Positions 31,488 to 44,699 are shown, numbered from the stretch's first letter. The stretch is 64,000 nucleotides of DNA from Isoetes taiwanensis (GCA_021234155.1 JAJEKV010000343.1:233012-297011); one strand, 5' to 3'. The notes: generated by a model not told the origin, from the sequence alone. Numbers and translations are program-made.

Positions 31488-31701
31488 ATTTATAAAGCAA
31501 CTTTTTGTAATGCAATCCGCTGGAGCATTAATAGTTAAATATGATGTCCTCCTTATTAAACGTAGATCCTTCTATATTGCCCCATATCATTATATCCAAG
31601 ATTTAGATTCCAAATTTTGCCTAAGATTTAGAATCAAGGGTATATCATCATGTGCATAGTTAATTTGAAAACGTGCCCACCCCATGCACACACATATAAA
31701 T
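31488..31701. promoter_or_regulatory. Bidirectional promoter between unit genes c and d
   Basis: TATAAAT on the minus strand (31488-31494) and TATAAAT on the plus strand (31695-31701) lie 200 bp apart and face outwards. The same pair exists in units 2 and 3. Confidence 0.5.
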
Positions 31702-31949
31702 AGGAGGCCTTTTGTGCTTCAAGCACCATTCGAGCAACTCTTCTCGCGCTCATCTTTTCCGCAGCCCTTCCATTCCTAAGGTATCCATTCCAGCCTTATC
31801 CTTGCTCCTTTGTATTTTTTATATAATGCACCCCTATGGCTTTTTTTGACCACTTTTGTTGTGCCAATTCTTGGTCTATGGTGTTCTTTGTTTTCTCGAA
31901 TTATTGTATAGACAATACTTTTTGGATTGACGACGTCCCCTCGTTTCAG

Positions 31950-32294
31950 ATGGGCATCCCATTGCCGGAGTCCATTGTCATGGGGACATCTAATATAAAA
32001 CGATTCCTATATATAGCAATTAAAGGGCATGGGGATGAATTATACCACGTTGAATGTGGTTGGATCCAAGGATCCTCGGAGGTTCTTTTCGACACCTTAG
32101 CTGTCGAGCGTTTTCTCCCTAAGTCTCTTCTCAATAAACTAGAATTAATGGAGACAAACTATCCATCAGGCGTGATATTCTACTACCTTGATAAGTACAT
32201 GGGTTGTGGCTCTCTTGGCCCTGTAGGAATTTTCAAGGTGGAGACTAAAATGGTGGATGGTAGAATTGAAGTGGAGATATTTAGTGGTACCTGA
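31950..32294 (+). CDS. Unit gene d, copy 1: CGWIQGS-family small protein
   Basis: A 114-codon frame begins MGIPLPESIVMGTSNIKRF at an ATG directly after a CAG acceptor-like site, exactly as in unit gene a. The frame is open 38 codons further upstream (from 31836), but that part resembles an intron following an AAG/GTATCC donor near 31780. The protein has CGWIQGSSEVLFDTL in the middle and ends VGIFKVETKM...EIFSGT, aligning with the minus-strand protein at 26153-26449. Shape and length suggest a compact beta-rich domain; no catalytic motif is obvious. A TATA box lies at 31695. Copy 2 encodes the identical protein. Confidence 0.55.
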   Translation: MGIPLPESIVMGTSNIKRFLYIAIKGHGDELYHVECGWIQGSSEVLFDTLAVERFLPKSLLNKLELMETNYPSGVIFYYLDKYMGCGSLGPVGIFKVETKMVDGRIEVEIFSGT

Positions 32295-32412
32295 TACTCT
32301 ATTTAGTCATTGATCAAGTTTGGATAACCGACTGTACCTTTGTTTGCTTTAATACTATAAGATTATAAGATTACCATATAAATACTGCTGGGGTGTCAAT
32401 GGAGCTCGCTAT

Positions 32413-32573
32413 ATGTGTTTTTTAAACTATTCAATTTGGTGTTTGTCTTTTGCGTTGTATTAAATAGTGAAATTGGTTGGAAAAAGGAGGGGGGCTATTG
32501 CCAGAGTATACGATGTGTGTTTGAAACTGTTTAATCTGGCGTTTGTCACTTGCATTGTAGTATATGGCGAAAT
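32413..32573. repeat. Imperfect ~60-bp direct repeat after unit gene d
   Basis: TGTGTTTTTTAAACTATTCA...GTGAAATT (32413-32475) and TGTGTTTGAAACTGTTTAAT...GCGAAATT (32514-32573) are diverged copies about 100 bp apart. They are also present after copies 2 and 3. Confidence 0.65.
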
Positions 32574-32817
32574 TATTTGCATCGTCTTCATCGGCTGCAA
32601 TTTCTTTGTTTCCAACAAATTCTTGAAGCCAAGAATCAACGATTTCAGTATCAAATTCCTCAGAACTCGGCAAGAAGGAATATTCTGGTGTGAATAGCTC
32701 TTCAGGAAAGAACTGATTAGAGATTAGAGAGTTCCACAGTTCTAAAGGTGATCCTTGCAAAAAACCACAAGCTAGCCTCGAGTTATGCTTGATAATTGTA
32801 AAGATTCTGATATCCAT
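32431..32817 (-). CDS. Unit gene a, copy 2: chimeric C-terminus made by the array junction
   Basis: The first 75 codons are the same as gene a (MDIRIFTIIK...VGNKEIAA). At 32594 the frame crosses the unit junction and continues for about 53 new codons (DEDDANNFAIYYNAS...) drawn from sequence downstream of gene d. The original GIFSV...VYSEQ end is lost. The copies at 39004-39226 and 45359-45580 have the same junction with more damage. Confidence 0.5.
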   Translation of the reverse strand: MDIRIFTIIKHNSRLACGFLQGSPLELWNSLISNQFFPEELFTPEYSFLPSSEEFDTEIVDSWLQEFVGNKEIAADEDDANNFAIYYNASDKRQIKQFQTHIVYSGNSPPPFSNQFHYLIQRKRQTPN

Positions 32818-34181
32818 CTGAAGTTTCTGACGTCAGAAATCATGAGGAATGCAAGCCCCTACAAGGCTAGCATGATTGATCCACAAATTCGGCTCCAAAC
32901 CTTTAGGAAATCAGCAGAATTCACCAAGAATTGAGTTTGTATCGAATAGGACAAATAAATCAAGAAAAAAGGCGCACATTGCTGACGTGTCCCACCTCTT
33001 AGACTTTTCGTCGCCAGCTTCATTTAGGATTCCCGAACGGGGATTTTGTCGACGTACTCTCTCAAGAGAAGTCTCGAGGCCATGTCCGCCCATGATGGGG
33101 GGAACTGTGTGTCTTGCCCATTGACATGCATATCGATGGGATAGGTCGAAGGGATGCAAGGCTCGTCTGATTCCTCTATCACTGGGGTGGCCATGGCAAC
33201 AGGAAGGATGGCCAAAGGATTGTAGAAGGCTCAACTAAATTGAAAGATGGCAATAAACATAAATGATGCCCGCCCTCAGTGGTTAGCACGGTGGAGTTTT
33301 GGGGGGGTTTAATCCTCTCAGGTGTGTGTGGGAGGAGGGAGGGAGGGAGGGAGGGAGGGAGGGAGAGGGGGGTGGGGTTCGATTCCCACTATTGTCGGAA
33401 TTCTTTTGGGATGCATGTGGATTGAAGAAAGGAGGACACTCAAAGAGAAGTTTGGGACCTGGTTGTGGGCCTTCACCGGAGCCAAATGGTGTTGTGGCTT
33501 ATTTGAGCAAAAAGTGACTCGATTGAAAAGACTTTTCCCCTGGAAAAGTCAAAGTTCTAGGTCAAATGGACAGACTTTCAGTCTATGGTCAAAGTCAAGG
33601 GAAACCGAAGGGGGACATTTTATTGTGACTTGCCATACTAATAATTGTGAAGAGACATTTTCTACTTGCGAAATGGCATTTGCAATTCTAGAGACATTTT
33701 ATTCTGACTCATCATACCAATAATTGTGAAGAGACATTTTCTACTTGCCAAATGGCATTTGCAATTCTAGAGACATTTTATTGTGACACCATCTCAACAT
33801 ATATAATGCAGTCCCCATTTCTGTTTGATAGTATTATTTTTTTCCCAGCAAGAAATTTGGGGGCGACACGTGGAGGTCTTTCTAAAGCGGATCAATTAAA
33901 AGGGAAGGCTAGGATCAATTAAAAGGGAAGGCTAGGACAGAAATTGCATTTTTGGCCTAAATGATTGCTGCATCTTATAATTAATAACTGTAAACGATTA
34001 TGAGACAGAAATGGCGGCTACAACCTTCTTCTACCTGGTCGGATGTGGTAGTGGCTGCGATTGGATGCGATGGGAGCCCTGTACAGATCTTAGGGAAATA
34101 TATGGATCCTTGATTGAATGATTGAATGATGGACAACGTCTCTATAAAACCCAGCAACAGATGGGCTCCTTGTTGTGTGCT

Positions 34182-34727
34182 ATGGCTTCAAAGAAGCGAA
34201 AATTCTATGAGACCATCTCTAATTCTCTGGATGATCATCTTCCATTGCCTAAGAGGATCAGGATCGACATACTAGTGATGATTGATAGTTGGATTTTGCA
34301 TGATGGTAAACAGGGGATTCATGACAGTGGCGGTATGGAGGTGGCTAACGCTGCAAAAATGGGTGATGGGTCTGATACCTTCGGTTCTGATGCAAGGGAT
34401 GGCTCGTGTGATGGCTTGGATTTGCCTCAGTTCGAGTTTGCTTTGCCTGAGAATGAAGATTTCTTCGAATTAGACTTTTTTTTTTGCTTACTCGGAGATC
34501 TAGAAGAAAATACTAAAGTTGGACCATCGTTTGAACTGACCAACACTCTGGTGGAAGAGGACCCTGAGCTTGATGTTCTGCCATATATATTTGGGTTTGA
34601 TAACACATTTATTTGCAAGAGCTGTCTTTGTTTTGTTACGGAGGGGGAGGTCGATGAATTTGGACGGTGTAAGTCCTGCCTTAAGAACTCGTCGGATGAA
34701 AGCTTCTTGTGGTTTATGGAACAATGA
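34182..34727 (+). CDS. Unit gene b, copy 2: intact protein with CxxC-x14-CxxC
   Basis: A 181-codon frame from ATG 34182, placed 39 bp after a TATA box. The N-terminus has two basic clusters (SKKRKF, PKRIRI) that could be nuclear localisation signals. The middle is acidic (LPENEDFFELDFFF, LVEEDPELD). The C-terminus carries ICKSCLCFVTEGEV and GRCKSCLKN, a four-cysteine arrangement able to bind zinc. I do not recognise the family; it could be a small nuclear regulator, but that is inference. It is the only one of four copies that reads through. A shorter frame starting at 34122 only adds residues upstream of the likely transcription start. Confidence 0.65.
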   Translation: MASKKRKFYETISNSLDDHLPLPKRIRIDILVMIDSWILHDGKQGIHDSGGMEVANAAKMGDGSDTFGSDARDGSCDGLDLPQFEFALPENEDFFELDFFFCLLGDLEENTKVGPSFELTNTLVEEDPELDVLPYIFGFDNTFICKSCLCFVTEGEVDEFGRCKSCLKNSSDESFLWFMEQ

Positions 34728-37700
34728 AGGTTTGTGAACATTGCATGTTTGTGAATTTGCAATTACATGGCTCAATTGGAAGTTTAACTCTTCTAGATAC
34801 CTATTTGCAACCCCCTAAACATTGGCTTCGTTGTGCAGGTTGTCGCTATTTGAGCTTGGACAATGCTTCTTGATCATGGTTTTCTATAACAGTGGGTGTT
34901 TTGCAGTAGTAAAAGGTGTTTTTGTACATTGATTTTTTGTTGTTACTCTAAATATGGCGATTACAGTGATAGGAGGGCAGCATGGGACTGCAATGAATCT
35001 CTAATAACCTGCCTGTATAACTAAAATGCGGCTACTTGATGTACATTCTCGGCAGTTGTAAAAAATCTTTGAAAAATGCAACTCTTGGCGGTGTTTTGCT
35101 GATGTTATACCTGCCAATTAAGACAACAAATTATTGAATCCCAAGAACACATTGATCCCCAAAAGGAGATGTTGATATGGGCCTGTCTTACCACACAGCC
35201 AATTCAACGTCCTGAAACGCACAAGCTCTACCCCACTTGGTATATTCAAGTCCATCAGTACCTTTTCTTTCGCAAATTGCAACATGATAAGGTGTTATTG
35301 GTTCAAAATATTGTTGTCCCTACTCGAACAGATGTGCCAGAGTGTATACTCTAAAACCTTCTTAATTTCACTGTGCGGAAGCCAATTGGGAACTATGCCT
35401 TTGCATATCCCTGGGGAACCAATGGTGAGAATACCAAATGAAACCTCATTCTGGTCAATTTCTAATGCACAATATTGCAAATCCTGCAGTTAAATTCATT
35501 TTCAACATATATTTTTCTTCTTTGTATTTGTTTCATAGCAAAGTTGTATAAGCTAACACCATTGGGCCATTGGCATGAATTGTAAATCTTCAAGTGAATT
35601 GGGCTAAAAAATATTACTGACATCTAGGAAGTCATTTTATCAATCTTTTATGCTGGTTTATCTTCTCATTTTTTCGGTTAATAGTTCATGTTGTGCTCTC
35701 TCGATCTCATTCATGTTGTGCTCTCTCATCTCATCATCATCTGCCTTTAATCGATTCAAAAAAAAATAAATTTTACAGGGGACTTGGTTTATGAAAACAT
35801 GTGCATGGACTTGAAACCCTTTTAAAGAATATTTTTTCTTCCTTGTTAGTGGCCTTAAGGCACGCGAGGCTAGATAACACATTTAACACTACTGTGATTA
35901 GTTTTTTTACAAAGGCTTTAACTTTAAAGATTACATATGCAGTTTAGAAATGAAAGGAACAATTGTGCGCTTAATATGGTGATTGAGCTTTGTCTTAATA
36001 TTACATGATATCAAGTGCATAATGACCGCAAATTGTCGATATAGCAGTCGACTTTTATTTTGTAGCCATTTCCTATGGGAATGTTAAGCTTAAAAGACTG
36101 GAAAGTGTAGGTTCCCGCAAAAGTCAATGCTATTTATGCCTTCCTATTACATTAATCTTCTTCTTGATGAAGATAAAGAGAGATGTCTCTCGCAATTTCT
36201 TCTGTCAAAATTAGAAACCCTCGGATCTTGAGCATTAAGGTTTTAAACATTGCACCTTAGTTTGCTTTTCTATTCTTGAGATGTGTGCATAGTAAGCCGA
36301 ATGTGTCACGAGACAATATTGAATTTTCTTGCTTTTGCTTTTTTTGCGAGGAACTTAGTTTGGAATCATCGGCATGAGCTCATTTGCTTGTTAGCCGGAT
36401 CACTCCTCTGCATGAAGTTCACCCTTTTATGCCAATTATGGCGCACTTTATTACTTTCTTCATTGGAAAGTTTTTGCCCTTGAAAAGATGAAGGATATTG
36501 ATATCATTATTTACTACCAGTTGAAGGGTTTATAGAGTTTCATTGAGGAGAATGGTAACAAGTGATTCACATAACATAGTCCTTTGCTCTTAGAGAAAAG
36601 CACGAGAAAAAGCACGGGGATAGCATGTTATGCTTTATCCCGAGGCGATGGGACTCGGGGGCATATTCCCAGAGCTTTAGTTCCAACTATTAGGAGGACA
36701 AAAAGAATGACTACATGCAATGAGTGTTGGGCTGCTTCTTTACAAATGACAACTTGAACATGCATCTTCTTCAAGATTATGCACATGACCAAAAAAAGCA
36801 AGTTCTTATTCTACATCGATTGAATTGAAATGGCGATTGTAAACATCAAATAAATGATGCGGATAATGCTATTGTGACCAATAGAAATACCTTTGTTCTT
36901 TATGATGTTGCTTTCGGTTCACGAGAACTTTTATGTTTTTCTACATTGCTCAAAATGCAAAGCGGTAACATCTATGCTCACAAATGAGAGCTCCGTATTC
37001 ATTAAAAGACCCGACTCATTGCAACCGCCAAGCCCACGATTCGTAAGAATTTGAAAGATCACGAAAAAGTTAGCTGATCCTCATGCAAATAGGAAACTAA
37101 CCATCTTATACATTATTATTATAATGCATAAAACCGCTTCTTTTCAAATGATAACTTGAACATGCATCTTCTTCAAGCTCATGCACATGCCAAAAGCAAG
37201 TTCATATTCTACATCAATGAATTGGAAATGGCAAAGTGTAAATGTTAAATAAATGATGCCGATAATGCTACCAGAACCAATAGAAATACCTTTGTTCTTT
37301 ATGATGTCCCAAGTTCCACGTAACTTTTATGTTTTCTACATTGCTGAAAATGCAAAACAAGAACATCTATGCTCACGATCCGAGCCACGTGATTCATTAC
37401 CAGTTCATTGCAACCGCCAACACGGTGATTGGGAAGCATCGCCCAGTTAATTGGGAAGCATGTGTCCGGTTAATTGGGAAGCATATGTCCTTCCCAGCAT
37501 GAGAAATAACTGAAACTTTCTATTAACGATGAGAAGAAACTCACCTCATACTCCCAGGTAAGCTAAAGCAGCTGCATTGTACTTTCGCCAAGCATGGCCT
37601 ATCCACTTGAAGAGGGACGAAGAAGCCATACCACCGCTTTCATTCACACCAATTGTTGTGCCGTAAAGGAAACAAATCACCGAGATGGAAAGAAACACCC

Positions 37701-38362
37701 GCATACCATGGGTTCTCTCATTTAATTGCTCTTGGCAATCATCCGTTCTTAGCAAGAGCTTCCGGATATTGGGTTTGGGTCTACGGACATTGAGTGTTAA
37801 TGGGCTAAATTTTTCAATGGTCATAGCTATGCCATCACGGCCCCTTGTCCGCCAAACGCAGAGAAACCGGTACCACCGACCCTTATCCGCGAACCGCATT
37901 TATAAAGCAACTTTTTGTAATGCAATCCATTTGGAGCATTAATAGTTAAATATGATGTCCTCCTTATTAAACGTAGATCCTTCTATATTGCCCCATATCA
38001 TTATATCCAAGATTTAGATTCCAAATTTTGCCTAAGATTTAGAATCAAGGGTATATCATCATGTGCATAGTTAATTTGAAAACGTGCCCACCCCATGCAC
38101 ACACATATAAATAGGAGGCCTTTTGTGCTTCAAGCACCATTCGAGCAACTCTTCTCGCGCTCATCTTTTCCGCAGTGACCTTCCATTCCTAAGGTATCCA
38201 TTCCAGCCTTATCCTTGCTCCTTTGTATTTTTTATATAATGCACCCCTATGGCTTTTTTTGACCACTTTTGTTGTGCCAATTCTTGGTCTATGGTGTTCT
38301 TTGTTTTCTCGAATTATTGTATAGACAATACTTTTTGGATTGACGACGTCCCCTCGTTTCAG

Positions 38363-38707
38363 ATGGGCATCCCATTGCCGGAGTCCATTGTCATGGGGAC
38401 ATCTAATATAAAACGATTCCTATATATAGCAATTAAAGGGCATGGGGATGAATTATACCACGTTGAATGTGGTTGGATCCAAGGATCCTCGGAGGTTCTT
38501 TTCGACACCTTAGCTGTCGAGCGTTTTCTCCCTAAGTCTCTTCTCAATAAACTAGAATTAATGGAGACAAACTATCCATCAGGCGTGATATTCTACTACC
38601 TTGATAAGTACATGGGTTGTGGCTCTCTTGGCCCTGTAGGAATTTTCAAGGTGGAGACTAAAATGGTGGATGGTAGAATTGAAGTGGAGATATTTAGTGG
38701 TACCTGA
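38363..38707 (+). CDS. Unit gene d, copy 2
   Basis: The translation over 38249-38707 is identical to copy 1 (31836-32294). The flanking 0.9 kb is also nearly identical to unit 1 and free of the CAG/CTG changes seen elsewhere in unit 2. Confidence 0.55.
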   Translation: MGIPLPESIVMGTSNIKRFLYIAIKGHGDELYHVECGWIQGSSEVLFDTLAVERFLPKSLLNKLELMETNYPSGVIFYYLDKYMGCGSLGPVGIFKVETKMVDGRIEVEIFSGT

Positions 38708-39003
38708 TACTCTATTTAGTCATTGATCAAGTTTGGATAACCGACTGTACCTTTGTTTGCTTTAATACTATAAGATTATAAGATTACCATATAAATACTG
38801 CTGGGGTGTCAATGGAGCTCGCTATATGTGTTTTTTAAACTATTCAATTTGGTGTTTGTCTTTTGCGTTGTATTAAATAGTGAAATTGGTTGGAAAAGGA
38901 GGGGGCTATTGCCGAGTATCGATGTGTGTTTGAAACCATTTTACCGGGCGTTTTGTCACTTGCATTGTAGTATATGGCGAAATTATTTGCATCGTCTTCA
39001 TCG

Positions 39004-39226
39004 GCTGCAATTTCTTTGTTTCAACAAATTCTTGAAGCCAAGAATCAACGATTTCAATTATCAAATTCCTCGAACTTCGGCAAGAAGGAATATTCCGTGT
39101 GAATAGCTCTTCGAGAAAGAACCGATTAGAGATTAGAGAGTTCCACGGTTCTAAAGGTGATCCTTGCAAAAACCACAAGCTAGCCCTCGAGTTATGCTTG
39201 ATAATTGTAAAGATTCCGATATCCAT
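39004..39226 (-). pseudogene. Unit gene a, copy 3 (altered at CAG/CTG sites)
   Basis: The frame still begins MDIGIFTIIKHNSR. It differs from unit 1 at nearly every CAG or CTG: CAGAACTCGG becomes CGAACTTCGG, TTCTGGTG becomes TTCCGTG. The resulting changes (GFLQGS is preserved, downstream frame broken) cannot be trusted. A fourth copy at 45359-45580 is similar. Confidence 0.45.
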
Positions 39227-40580
39227 CTCAAGTTTCTCGACGCCGAATCATGAGGAATGCAAGCCCCTACAAGGCTAGCATGATTGATCCACAAATTCGG
39301 CTCCAAACCTTTAGGAAATCAGCAAATTCACCAAGAATTGAGTTTGTATCGAATAGGACAAATAAATCAAGAAAAAAAAGGCGCACATTGCCGACGTGTC
39401 CCACCTCTTAGACTTTTCACGATTGACTTCATTTAGGATTCCCGAACGGGATTTTGTCGACGCACTCTCTCAAGAGAAGTCTCGAGGCCATGTCCAGCCC
39501 ATGATGGGGAACTGTGTCTTGCCCATTGACATGCATATCGATGGGATAGGTGAAGGGATGCAAGGCTGGCCGTCGATTCCTCTATCACCGGGTGGCCATG
39601 GCAACAGGAAGGATGGCCAAAGGATTGTAGAAGGCTCAACTAAATTGAAAGATGGCAATAAACATAAATGATGCCCGCCCTCAGTGGTTAGCACGGTGGA
39701 GTTTTGGGGGGGTTTAATCCTCTGTGTGTGTGTGGGAGGGAGGGAGGGAGGGAGGGAGGGAGGGAGGGAGAGGGGGGGGGTTCGATTCCACTATTGCCGG
39801 AATTCTTTTTGGGATGCATGTGGATTGAAGAAAGGAGGACACTCAAAGAGAAGTTTGGGACTGGCTGTGGGCCTTCACTGGAGCCAAATGGTGTTGTGGC
39901 GCTTATTTGAGCAGGCAGACCTGACTTGAAGAAGACTTTTCCCCTGGAAAAGTCAAAGTTCTAGGTCAAATGGACAGACTTTCAGTCTATGGTCAAAGTC
40001 AAGGGAAACCGAAGGGGGACATTTTATTGTGACTTGCCATACTAATAATTGTGAAGAGACATTTTCTACTTGCGAAATGGCATTTGCAATTCTAGAGACA
40101 TTTTATTTCGACTCATCATACCAATAATTGTGAAGAGACATTTTCTACTTGCCAAATGGCATTTGCAATTTAGAGACATTTTATTGTGACACCATCTCAA
40201 CATATATAATGCAGATTCCCATTTACATTTTGATAGTATTATTTTTTCCCAAAGAAGAAATTTGGGGCTTACACGTGGAGGTCTTTCTAAAAGCGGATCA
40301 ATTAAAAGGGAAGGCTAGGATCAATTAAAAAGGGAAGGCTAGGACAGAAATTGCATTTTTGGCCTAAATGATTCTTGCATCTTATAATTAATAATCAGAA
40401 ACGATTATGAGACGTAAATGGCTACAACCTTCTTCTACGGTGGGATGTGGTAGTGGTGCATTGGATGCGATGGGAGCCTGCATGCATCTTAGGGAAATAT
40501 ATGGATCCTTGATTGAATGATTGAATGATGGACAACGTCTCTATAAAACCCAGAACCAGATGGGCTCCTTGTTGTGTGCT

Positions 40581-41120
40581 ATGGCTTCAAAGAAGCGAAA
40601 ATTCTATGAGACCATCTCTAATTCTCTGGATGATCATCTTCCATTGCCTAAGAGGATCAGGATCGACATACTAGTGATGATTGATAGTTGGATTTTGCAT
40701 GATGGTAAACAGGGGATTCATGACTGTGGCGGTATGGAGGTGGCTAACGCTGCAAAAATGGGTGATGGGTCTGATACCTTCGGTTCTGATGCAAGGGATG
40801 GCTCGTGTGATGGCTTGGATTTGCCTCAGTTCGAGTTTGCTTTGCCTGAGAATGAAGATTTCTTTGAATTAGACTTTTTTTTTTTCTGAGATCTAGAAGA
40901 AAATACTAAAGTTGGACCATCGCTTGAACCGACCAACACTCTGGTGGAAGAGGACCCGAGCTTGATGTTACGCCATATATATTTGGGTTTGATAACACAT
41001 TTATTTGCAAGATTTGTCTTTGTTTTGTTACGGAGGGGAGGTCGATGAATTTGGACGGTGTAAGTCCTGCCTTAAGAACTCGGGCTTCGGATGAAAGCTT
41101 CTTGTGGTTTATGGAACAAT
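40581..41120 (+). pseudogene. Unit gene b, copy 3: broken
   Basis: It is identical in style to copy 2 up to about 40880, then about 10 bp after the poly-T run (the CTTACTCGG block) are missing and the frame ends. Downstream differences cluster at CAG/CTG sites, so part of the damage may be an assembly artefact. Confidence 0.55.
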
Positions 41121-44100
41121 GAAGGTTTGTGAACATTGCATGTTTGTGAATTTGCAATTACATGGCTCAATTGGAAGTTTAACTCTTCTAGATACCTATT
41201 TGCAACCCCCTAAACATTGGCCGTTGTGTGGGGTTGTCGCTATTTGAGCTTGGACAATGCTTCTTGATCATGGTTTTCTATAACAGTGGGTGTTTTGCAG
41301 TAGTAAAAGGTGTTTTTGTACATTGATTTTTGTTGTTACTCTAAATATGGCGATTACAGTGATAGGAGGGCAGCATGGGACTGCAATGAATCTCTAATAA
41401 CCTGCTCTGTATAACTAAAATCACGGCTACTTGATGTACATTCTCGGCGGTTGTAAAAATCTTTGAAAAATGCAACTCTTGGCGGTGTTTTCTTGATGTT
41501 ATACCCGCCAATTAAGACAACAAATTACTGAATCCCAAGAACATATTGATCCTCAAAAGGAGATGTTGATATGGGCATGTCTTACTTACAGCCGAATTCA
41601 ACGTCCCGAACGCACAAGCTCTACCCCACTTGGTATATTCAAGTCCATGGTACCTTTTCTTTTCGCCAAATTGCAACATGATAAGGTGTTATTGGTTCAA
41701 AATATTGTTGTCCCTACTTTCGAGCAGATGTGCGAGTGTATACTCTAAAACCTTCTTAATTTCACTGTGATGAAGCCAATTGGGAACTATGCCCTTTGCA
41801 TATCCCTCCGGAACCAATGGCTGAGAATACACAGTGAAACCTCTGTTCCTGGTCAATTTCTAATGCACAATATTGCAAATCCTGCAGTTAAATTCATTTT
41901 CAACATATATTTTTCTTCTTTGTATTTGTTTCATAGCAAAGTTGTATAAGCTAACACCATTGGGCCATTGGCATGAATTGTAAATCTTCAAGTGAATTGG
42001 TGAGAAAAATATTACAGCATCTAGGAAGTCATTTTATCAATCTTTTATGCTGGTTTATCTTCTCATTTTCCAGTTGTACAGTTCATGTTGTGCTCTCTGA
42101 TCTCATTCATGTTGTGCTCTCTCATCTCATCATCATCTGCCTTTAATCATTTATCAAAAATAAATTTTCGGGGACTTGGTTTATGAAAACATGTGCATGG
42201 ACTTGAAACCCTTTTAAAGAATTTTTTCTTCCTTGTTAGTGGCCTTAAGGCACGAGGCTAGATAACACATTTAACACTAGCGATTAGTTTTTTTACAAAG
42301 GCTTTAACTTTAAAGATTACATGTGCGAGTTTAGAAATGAAAGGAACAATTATGCATTAATATGGTCAGTGAGCTTTGTCTTAATATTACGTATATCAAG
42401 TGCATACGACTGCAAATTGTCAGATATAGCAGTCTGACTTTTATTTTGTAGCCAGATTTCCTATGGGAATGTTAAGCTTAAAAGACTGGAAAGTGTAGGT
42501 TCTGGCAAAAGTCAATGCTATTTATGCCTTCCTATTCTGTTAATCTTCTTCGCATGAAGATAAAGAGAGATGTCTCTGCAATTTCTTCCTGTCAAAATTA
42601 GAAACCCTCCAGATCTTGAGCATTAAGGTTTTTAAACATTGCACCTTAGTTTGCTTTTCTATTCTTCAGATGTGTGCATAGTAAGCCGAATGTGTCACAG
42701 ACAATATTGAATTTTCTTGCTTTTTGCTTTTTTGCAGAACTTAGTTTGGAATCATCCAGCATGAGCTCATTTGCTTGTTAGCCTTCAGATCACTCCTCTG
42801 CGAGTTCACCCTTTTATGCCAATTATGGCGCACTTTATTACTTTCTTCATTGGAAAGTTTTTGCCCTTGAAAAGATGAAGGATATTGATATCATTATTTA
42901 CTACCAGTTGAAGGGTTTATAGAGTTTCATTGAGGAGAATGGTAACAAGTGATTCACATAACATAGTCCTTTGCTCTTAGAGAAAAAGCACAGAGAAAAA
43001 GCACAGGGATAGCATGTTATGCTTTATCCCAGGCGATGGGACTACAGGGCATATTCCCAGAGCTTTAGTTCCAACTATTAGGAGGACAAAAAGAATGACT
43101 ACATGCAATGAGTGTTGGGCTGCTTCTTTACAAATGACAACTTGAACATGCATCTTCTTCAAGTTTATGCACATGCCAAAAAAAGCAAGTTCTTATTCTA
43201 CATCAGTGAATTGGAAATGGCAGTGTAAACATCAAATAAATGATGCCAGATAATGCTATTGTGACCAATAGAAATACCTTTGTTCTTTATGATGTTGCTC
43301 AGTTCACAGAACTTTTATGTTTTCTACATTGCTCAAAATGCAAAACGGTAACATCTATGCTCACAAATGAGAGCCCTGTATTCATTAAAAGACCCACTCA
43401 TTGCAACCGCCAAGCCACAGTTCGGAAGAATTTGAAAGATCTGAAAAAGTTAAGTTGATCCTCATGCAAATAGGAAACTAACCATCTTATCTCGTTATTA
43501 TAATGCATCCTTGCTTCTTTTCAAATGATAACTTGAACATGCATCTTCTTCAAGCTCATGCACATGCCAAAAAGCAAGTTCATATTCTACATCAATGAAT
43601 TGGAAATGGCAGTGTAAATGTTAAATAAATGATGTCAGATAATGCTACCGTAACCAATAGAAATACCTTTGTTCTTTATGATGTCCCTCAGTTCACAGAA
43701 CTTTTATGTTTTCTACATTGCTGAAAATGCAAAACAGTAACATCTATGCTCACGATCGAGAGCCTTTGCATTCATTACCGGTTCATTGCAAGCGCCAACA
43801 CGGTGATTGGGAAGCATGCGTCCAGTTAATTGGGAAGCATGTGTCCGGTTAATTGGGAAGCATATGTCCTTCCCAGCATGAGAAATAACTGAAACTTTCT
43901 ATTAACGATGAGAAGAAACTCACCTCATACTCCCTGGTAAGCTAAAGCAGCTGCATTGTACTCAGCGCATGGCCTATCCACTGAAGGGGCCGCAAGAAGC
44001 CATACCACCGTTTCATTCACACCAATTGTTGTCGTAAGGAAACAAATCATCGAGATGGAAAGAAACACCCGTACCATGGGTTCTCTCATTTAATTTCTTG

Positions 44101-44699
44101 GCAATCATCCGTTCTTAGCAAAGAGCTTAGGATATTGGGTTTGGGTCTCTGAGACATTGAGTGTTAATGGGCTAAATTTTTCAATGGTCATAGCTATGCC
44201 ATCCCCTTGTCCGCCAAACGCAGAGAAACCGGCAGACTGAGCGGTATACGAACGCATTTATAAAGCAACTTTTTGTAATGCAATCTTTGGAGCATTAATA
44301 GTTAAATATGATGTCCTCCTTATTAAACGTAGATCCTTCTATATTGCCCCATATCATTATATCCAAGATTTAGATTCCAAATTTTGCCTAAGATTTAGAA
44401 TCAAGGGTATATCATCATGTGCATAGTTAATTTGAAAACGTGCCCACCCCATGCACACACATATAAATAGGAGGCCTTTGTGCTTCAAAGCACCATTCGG
44501 GACAACTCTTCTCGCTCATCTTTTCCATAGCCCTTCCATTCCTAAAGGTATCCATTCGGCCTTATCCTTGCTCCTTTGTATTTTTATATAATGCACCCCT
44601 ATGGCTTTTTTTGACCACTTTTGTTGTGCCAATTCTTGGTCTATGGTGTTCTTTGTTTTCTGAATTATTGTATAGACAATACTTTTTGGATTGACGACG

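Noticed and set aside
26959-33723. Gly/Arg/Glu-rich frames over the GGGA minisatellite (for example 33322-33723)
   Set aside because: Frames across a GGGA repeat are open by composition; length varies with repeat number and no conserved start exists.
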